A DNA stretch of 10,855 nucleotides from positions 1 to 10,855 of the forward strand of contig JAJPKI010000218.1 in NCBI GenBank assembly GCA_021323835.1, in the 5' to 3' direction. Of the stretch, positions 7,701 to 10,855 are shown piece after piece (position 1 is the first letter of the stretch; the number at the start of each line of letters is the position of its first letter). Source of the DNA: Verrucomicrobiota bacterium (lineage in GTDB: Bacteria > Verrucomicrobiota > Verrucomicrobiia > Limisphaerales > UBA11358). The position numbers and the translations under genes are program-made. The notes beneath the pieces were generated by a model. The model did not search any database. It was not told the origin of the DNA and saw only the letters and a list, made by a program, of their open reading frames with translations.

Positions 7701-7866
7701 GGCTCGCGCCGGGCAAGCTTGCGGAAATGTTAATCGTCGGATAATCCACCGTCGGCAAATCACTCACCGGCAATTGGCGAAAGCCGATGATGCCAGTCAG
7801 TAAAATTCCCGCCATGACCAGCGTGGTCATCACCGGACGGCGAATGAAAAGTTCGGGGACGTTCAT
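4729..7866 (-). CDS. RND efflux permease, HAE-1 family, MdtB/MdtC-like
   Basis: A full-length 1045-residue inner-membrane proton/drug antiporter of the AcrB/MdtC type, which in a trimer exports hydrophobic drugs, bile-salt-like compounds or other toxic molecules. It has TM1 near 12-30, a first periplasmic porter loop (about 35-335), TM2-6 (about 336-490), a second loop (about 550-850) and the C-terminal TM bundle (about 850-1040). The proton-relay residues are present: D401 and D402 in VVDDAIV, K919 in GIVKKNAI, and R950 and T957 in the RFRPILMTT motif, at the same 31-residue K-to-R spacing as in AcrB. GSREIGF and MGGMLGRLLHEFAVT resemble MdtB/MdtC most. The ATG at 7866 lies 6 bp after the adaptor stop. 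MdtBC works as a heterotrimer, but only one permease is present here, so a homotrimer is likely. The substrate cannot be read from the sequence. Confidence 0.95.
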   Translation of the reverse strand: MNVPELFIRRPVMTTLVMAGILLTGIIGFRQLPVSDLPTVDYPTINISASLPGASPQTMASAVATPLEKQLSTIAGVDSMSSVSSLGSVNITVQFTLDRSIDAAAQDVQSAISKAARQLPPNMPTPPTYQKVNPADTPILFLAMHSDTLPLSDVDNYAENLMAQRISMVNGVAQVGVFGGQPYAVRIQVDPDKLAAYGLGIDQVEQAIENGNVNQPLGILYGKNQAFTVQANGQLNNASDFRPLIVAYRNGNPVRLEELGNVLDSVQNDKTAAWFNGDRSVVLAIQRQPGANTVEVVDNIKKLIPQFREQIPSAIKLDVAIDRSYNIRRSVHDVEQTLFIAICLVVLVIFLFLRNLSATIIPSLALPMSLIGTFGVMALLGYSLDNLSLMALTLCVGFVVDDAIVMLENIVRHMENGEAPMDAALKGSREIGFTIISMTLSLTAVFIPVLFMGGMLGRLLHEFAVTIVVAVLASGFVSLTLTPMMCSRFVHSEKGKSHGRLYNLFERFFDSVRNRYERTLKIVMLHRFATLMLSFVILIVTGILFVVMPKGFFADEDTGRIIATTEAAQDISFDAMEKHQLAAMKIAAADPNIGTVISSIGGSPLNNGRMFMGLKDNRKLNAMQIKQELAPKLSQIPGLNVYLQVPPLIRVGGFASKGLYQYSLQDTDVNELFKWAPILAEKLKQQPGFQDVNSDMQIASPQVNVNIDHDKASALGVTSQQIENALDDAFGERQVSTIYADVAEWWVLFEVEPQFQLDPDALSRLYIQSAATNKLIPLSAVATLTRSIGPTSISHVGQLPAITISFNLAPGLSLGDAVQQVQKVESDLHMPATITGNFQGAAQVFQSSLNGMIFLLIAAVLVIYIILGCLYESFIHPITILSGLPSAALGALLTLKLFGMDLNVYGDVGLIMLIGIVKKNAIMMIDFAITAQREHGKNPADAIIEGCLIRFRPILMTTMAALMATLPIAIGFGAGGAGRRPLGLAVVGGLVVSQLLTLYITPVIYLYMESFQNWARKHWLLLAIISGILVLGMLAILLLKWFFGA

Positions 7867-7872
7867 GCCAAA

Positions 7873-8955
7873 TTATTGTGCCGGCGAATTTGTATTTCCG
7901 CTTTGCGAGATTTTCACTTTCGCTTTCGGCGACAAACGCAATTGTCCGTCCGTCACAACCGTTTCGCCCGCGCTCAAACCTTTTTCAATTATCGTATCAT
8001 TGCCGAATTGAATTCCAATTGTCACCGGACGTAATTCCACAATTTGATTCGTCGCGTCCGATTGCAAGACGTAAATGAATTGCCCGTCTTGTCCGTTTTG
8101 AACCGCTTGCGACGGCACGACGACCGCATTTGTTAATTCCGACAATTGCAAATTTACTTTTACAAATTGTCCCGGCCACAATGCGTTGTTTTCATTTGCA
8201 AACGTAGCGCGCAATTGAATCGTGCCGGTGCTCACATCAACCGAATTATCCACGAAGCTCAATTCACCTTGCGGCGCTTCGCCTGTCAAATTTTCAAATG
8301 ACGCGGAAACTTTTAGCGCATGGTCGGCCATTTGTTTTTTTATTTCCGGCAAATAACGCTCCGGCACGGCGAACTGGACGTAAATCGGATGAATTTGATT
8401 GAGCGTCACCAATGTGTCGTCCGGCGATTTGACGACATCGCCTTCATGCTTTTGCGCCATGCCCGCAATGCCGTCGAACGGCGCGCGGATTTCCGTGTAG
8501 CTCAAATTCAATTCGTCCGACTGCACCGTTGCCGCAAGCGTGTCACGATTCGCTTTATTCGTGTCGAATTCGTCCTGCGAAACTAATTTTTGCTCGAACA
8601 ATTTTTGCTCGCGCTGGAATTGAATGTCCGCATTTTTTAATTGCGCTTTGTCCTTGTCCAAAGCCGCTTGCGCCGGCCGCGGGTCAATCGTGAACATCAA
8701 ATCATTCGATTTCACTTCCGCGCCTTCGGTGAAATGAATTTTTTGCAATACGCCGCCAATTTGCGAATGAATCGAGACTGACGAAAATGCCGCGACATGC
8801 CCGACCGGTTGCGGCTGCACTTCAACGGGCACATTGGTCGCAAATGATTTTGCGACCAGCACCGGCGCGGCGGGCGGCGCAATGTTTTTTTTCGAGCATC
8901 CGAAAAATGTTGCCGCCGCAATCGCAAATGAAAAAACGAAAATGATTTTTCTCAT
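7873..8955 (-). CDS. RND efflux periplasmic adaptor (membrane fusion protein), MdtA/AcrA-like
   Basis: A 360-residue adaptor that bridges the RND permease to an outer-membrane channel. It has an N-terminal hydrophobic segment ending FFGC at residue 20, which looks like a lipoprotein signal with an imperfect lipobox (Phe at -3), so it is probably anchored by lipid at C20. Then come the lipoyl half-motifs (SIHSQIGGVLQKIHFTEGAEV, about 61-81, and TEIRAPFDGIAG, about 153-164) flanking a coiled-coil hairpin rich in K/Q/E (about 95-150), a beta-barrel (about 175-265) and a membrane-proximal domain (VVVPSQAVQNGQDGQFIYVL, about 278-297). Its ATG overlaps the tetR stop by 4 bp (ATGA), and the permease follows after 6 bp, so the three genes form one translationally coupled unit. 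Confidence 0.94.
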   Translation of the reverse strand: MRKIIFVFSFAIAAATFFGCSKKNIAPPAAPVLVAKSFATNVPVEVQPQPVGHVAAFSSVSIHSQIGGVLQKIHFTEGAEVKSNDLMFTIDPRPAQAALDKDKAQLKNADIQFQREQKLFEQKLVSQDEFDTNKANRDTLAATVQSDELNLSYTEIRAPFDGIAGMAQKHEGDVVKSPDDTLVTLNQIHPIYVQFAVPERYLPEIKKQMADHALKVSASFENLTGEAPQGELSFVDNSVDVSTGTIQLRATFANENNALWPGQFVKVNLQLSELTNAVVVPSQAVQNGQDGQFIYVLQSDATNQIVELRPVTIGIQFGNDTIIEKGLSAGETVVTDGQLRLSPKAKVKISQSGNTNSPAQ

Positions 8956-9608
8956 GATTTTTTGAATTTGATTTTCACGTCCTGCGCATTTGCCGGACGA
9001 AATGCCGCCGCCGCAAATTTTTTTAGAAATTCCGCGCGCTCTTTTTGGAATTTCACATCGAAAACCGATTTGCCCATGAGCAGTCGCGTCAATTGTGGAA
9101 ACGCCACCGGAAACATTGTCAGCGATTGCATCGTCAGCGCCAAATGCCGCACGTCGAATTCACCCGACAATTCGCCGCGCTTCTGCCGTTCGCGCAAACG
9201 TTCCAGCCAATCCATGGAGCCGGCGCGGCGCTCTTCTTCGTCAATCACTTTGCCGGAATGATTTTGCAGCGCTTCCCATTCGAGCAATTTCACCCAGTCG
9301 GCATCGTTGCAAAGCGTGGTGAACCAAAACGGCAGGCGTTCCGCCGGGTCATTAGATAAATTGTCCGCCCATTTGCGGCGCTCGGCGATTTTGTGGCGCA
9401 GCACGGCTTTGAACAAATTTTCCTTGTCGCCGAAATAATGATAAAGCATCCGTTTGTTGATGCTGGCGCGGCGGGCGATGCAATCCACGCGCGCGCCGTG
9501 AAATCCTTTGGCGGCAAATTCCTTGAGCGCGGCGGCTAAAATGCGTTCACGCGTGCGCTGGGGATTGCGCCCGGCAATTTCGGCTTTAAGCGAACCGGCC
9601 ATGCGCAT
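8952..9608 (-). CDS. TetR/AcrR family transcriptional repressor of the efflux operon
   Basis: A 218-residue regulator with an N-terminal TetR DNA-binding domain: RTRERILAAALKEFAAKGF (about 18-36) is helix 1, followed by the helix-turn-helix with VDCIARRASINKRMLYHYFGDKENLF (about 41-66). The all-helical C-terminal part (about 80-205), rich in aromatic and hydrophobic residues, should bind a ligand and dimerise. Being the first gene of the pump operon, with a 4-bp overlap into the adaptor gene, it very probably represses its own transcript and is released by a pump substrate. The start is the ATG at 9608, with a second ATG at 9602; neither has a Shine-Dalgarno sequence. A perfect inverted repeat lies directly upstream at 9609-9628. 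The role is inferred from family and position. Confidence 0.92.
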   Translation of the reverse strand: MRMAGSLKAEIAGRNPQRTRERILAAALKEFAAKGFHGARVDCIARRASINKRMLYHYFGDKENLFKAVLRHKIAERRKWADNLSNDPAERLPFWFTTLCNDADWVKLLEWEALQNHSGKVIDEEERRAGSMDWLERLRERQKRGELSGEFDVRHLALTMQSLTMFPVAFPQLTRLLMGKSVFDVKFQKERAEFLKKFAAAAFRPANAQDVKIKFKKS

Positions 9609-9628
9609 AAGTAACCATGTAGTTACTT
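9609..9628. promoter_or_regulatory. Candidate TetR operator (AAGTAAC-N6-GTTACTT)
   Basis: A perfect 7-bp inverted repeat with a 6-bp spacer, 20 bp overall, which is a normal size for a TetR-family operator. It sits directly against the tetR start codon in the 39-bp gap between the CHASE3 gene and tetR, where bound repressor would block initiation or early elongation. No clear -35/-10 pair was found next to it. Binding by this particular TetR protein is inferred. Confidence 0.65.
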
Positions 9629-9640
9629 GTTGCGCAAGCG

Positions 9641-9656
9641 GGAAATTTTAATTTCC
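9641..9656. other. Small inverted repeat over the stop codon of the CHASE3 gene
   Basis: GGAAAT and ATTTCC are separated by 4 nt and enclose the TAA of the CHASE3 gene. A weak 6-bp stem could form in the minus-strand transcript, but there is no U-run after it, so it is at most a poor terminator or part of the tetR promoter region. Beside it, TTGCGCAA at 9630-9637 is a perfect 8-bp palindrome. Confidence 0.3.
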
Positions 9657-10466
9657 AGGGCGGTTGCCGGCGTTCTGCTTTTTGGCGCGGCGCATTTCCT
9701 CGGACATTTTATCCGCGGCTTCTTTTGACAATCCGTGCGAGACGGAAACGCCGAATCGTTTTTTTAAATAATCTTCCATGCGAACCCATTCGCCGCCGTC
9801 TTTGATTTGCCCCGTCCATGCGCAGACGGTGACAATTTGGCGAAGATGTTCCATGCGCATCACCGTGCCGATGATGGCAATCAGCGCGATGACGGTCACG
9901 GCGACGAGCGCGAGTGAAATTGCCTGGTCAAAAAGAAATTGTTCCTCCGCTTTTTGTTGTCGCGAGGCGAGTAGATTTCCTTCCTGCTGGCGCATTTCAA
10001 ACAGCAAGCTGCGGAATTCGTTTATGGTTTCCCGCCCCTGGTCGGTCAAGGCCACGGCCATTTTGTCTTTTGGCGTGTTCGGCGGAATCGAGTTGGTTTG
10101 CAGGCGGCTGTTTATGAGATTCTGAAAACGGTCCAAATTTCTTTGTTGTCCGGAATTGCCGCTCGCGAGAATTCGCAATTGCTGAATGTCACCGTTGATA
10201 GCCGAAATCGCCGTGCCGTAGAGCGTAAAATAATCCTCTTTGCCCGTGACAAAATATCCTCGCTGTCCGGTTTCGGCGTCCGCAATGCGCGCTTGCGCGT
10301 CTTCCAGCAGGGCGATGACTTTGTAAGTGTGTGTGACGGATGCGAACGATTCGTCAAATTGGCCGCTGGTTGCATGCGTTACCCAAATCATGGCAACGAG
10401 CACGATAACGGGAAGCACAATGCCCATCCAAAATGCCGTTTTGCGGATATTTTGAACAGGAATCAT
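9648..10466 (-). CDS. Orphan CHASE3-domain membrane protein with degenerate C-terminal SHG tail module
   Basis: A 272-residue protein with two membrane helices (about 11-30 and 182-202) enclosing a periplasmic helical domain. The signature AETGQRGYFVTGKEDYFTLY (about 64-83) is characteristic of CHASE3, an extracellular sensor domain usually joined to kinases, cyclases or chemoreceptors. Here no HAMP, histidine kinase, GGDEF or other output domain follows. Instead there is a cytoplasmic stretch of about 70 residues with VCAWTGQI (about 214-221), GGEWVRMEDYL (about 224-234) and SHGLSKEA (about 243-250), ending in a basic tail. It resembles the tail module C-x2-C-KKIR...GxW...SHGxCPxC seen after receiver and PAS domains, but with only one cysteine (C215) left. 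I chose the ATG at 10466, 14 bp after gatA; a TTG at 10472 is a less likely start. No Shine-Dalgarno sequence. Ligand and partner are unknown. Confidence 0.8.
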   Translation of the reverse strand: MIPVQNIRKTAFWMGIVLPVIVLVAMIWVTHATSGQFDESFASVTHTYKVIALLEDAQARIADAETGQRGYFVTGKEDYFTLYGTAISAINGDIQQLRILASGNSGQQRNLDRFQNLINSRLQTNSIPPNTPKDKMAVALTDQGRETINEFRSLLFEMRQQEGNLLASRQQKAEEQFLFDQAISLALVAVTVIALIAIIGTVMRMEHLRQIVTVCAWTGQIKDGGEWVRMEDYLKKRFGVSVSHGLSKEAADKMSEEMRRAKKQNAGNRPGN

Positions 10467-10480
10467 GGGCAATGAAGAAA

Positions 10481-10855
10481 TTAGATTTGCGGCTTTTGCT
10501 TGTGCCAGATTGTATTTTGCTCGTAAGCGTGCGCAAGTTTCAAAATCATTTCCTCGCCGAACGGTTTGCCAAGCAATTGCAAACCAATCGGCAATTTCGG
10601 ATTTTGCGTGAAGCCGCAGAGAATACTAATGCCGCAAATGCCCGCGAGATTGCATGAAATCGTAAAAATGTCCGACAAATACATTTGCAGCGGGTCGTCC
10701 GATTTTTCACCAATCTTAAATGCAGCCGTCGGCGTCGTTGGCGTCACAATCGCGTCCACTTTTTCAAATGCTTTCAGAAAATCGTTGCGAATCAGCGTGC
10801 GAACTTTTTGCGCGCGCAAATAATACGCGTCGTAATAACCGCTGCTCAAAACGTA
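10481..10855 (-). CDS. gatA: Glutamyl-tRNA(Gln) amidotransferase subunit A, C-terminal part (5' end outside window)
   Basis: The last 124 residues of GatA, the amidase subunit that releases ammonia from glutamine for GatB. The frame is open to the right edge. It carries the family block LSSGYYDAYYLRAQKVR, then AIVTPTTPTAAF, the conserved NLAGICGISILCGF, and LPIGLQLLGKPFGEEMILKLAHAYE before the TAA at 10483-10481. The catalytic Ser-cisSer-Lys triad lies in the missing N-terminal part. The apparent in-frame TTG near 10849 is an internal leucine codon, not a start. The CHASE3 gene follows after 14 bp on the same strand. Confidence 0.96.
   Translation of the reverse strand, partial: YVLSSGYYDAYYLRAQKVRTLIRNDFLKAFEKVDAIVTPTTPTAAFKIGEKSDDPLQMYLSDIFTISCNLAGICGISILCGFTQNPKLPIGLQLLGKPFGEEMILKLAHAYEQNTIWHKQKPQI

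Noticed and set aside
9641..9656. Rho-independent terminator after the CHASE3 gene
   Set aside because: The 6-bp stem is AT-rich and no U-tract follows it on the minus strand.
10481..10849. A complete 122-codon gene starting with TTG at 10849
   Set aside because: The frame continues to the window edge and the sequence is the conserved C-terminal part of GatA, so the TTG is an internal leucine.

Overview
The window looks like chromosomal DNA from a Gram-negative bacterium, most probably of the Verrucomicrobiota (Limisphaerales/Pedosphaera-like) or a close PVC relative. The grounds are a diderm-type RND efflux pump, an Mpl-type peptidoglycan ligase, almost no Shine-Dalgarno sequences before the start codons, a degenerate 'SHG' tail module that I associate from memory with this phylum, and a short intergenic repeat of the CACAGAT/CACGGAT type that I also associate with these genomes. 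The assignment is an inference from gene content, not a search result.

Layout: (1) 1-785, minus strand: the N-terminal 261 codons of pheT (phenylalanyl-tRNA synthetase beta chain), running off the left edge. (2) 786-941: a 156-bp divergent intergenic region with a large composite dyad and a separate 9-bp perfect hairpin. (3) 942-1538, plus strand: a DUF4230 membrane-anchored protein, the only plus-strand gene. (4) 1553-4690, minus strand: a tightly packed run gatB - mpl - small hypothetical protein (order of transcription), with the gatB stop directly abutting the mpl ATG. (5) 4691-4728: a short 11-bp-period repeat. (6) 4729-9608, minus strand: a self-contained efflux operon tetR - periplasmic adaptor - RND permease, with a 4-bp overlap and a 6-bp gap between its genes, and a perfect 7-bp inverted repeat touching the tetR start that is a good candidate for the repressor operator. 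(7) 9648-10466, minus strand: an orphan two-TM CHASE3 sensor-like protein without any kinase or cyclase output. (8) 10481-10855, minus strand: the C-terminal part of gatA.

How the parts work together: GatA and GatB are two subunits of the tRNA-dependent amidotransferase that makes Gln-tRNA(Gln) and/or Asn-tRNA(Asn). They are usually neighbours, but here they are separated by about 5.8 kb carrying the CHASE3 gene and the regulated efflux pump. All genes from gatA to the small ORF are on the same strand with short gaps, so gatB, which is probably essential, may lie downstream of a TetR-repressed pump operon. No outer-membrane factor (TolC-type) is encoded beside the pump. I see no CRISPR array, transposase, integrase, tRNA or rRNA. 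No wholly new system is evident. The most unusual protein is the CHASE3 protein with its cysteine-depleted tail, and the most unusual non-coding structure is the composite dyad upstream of pheT.
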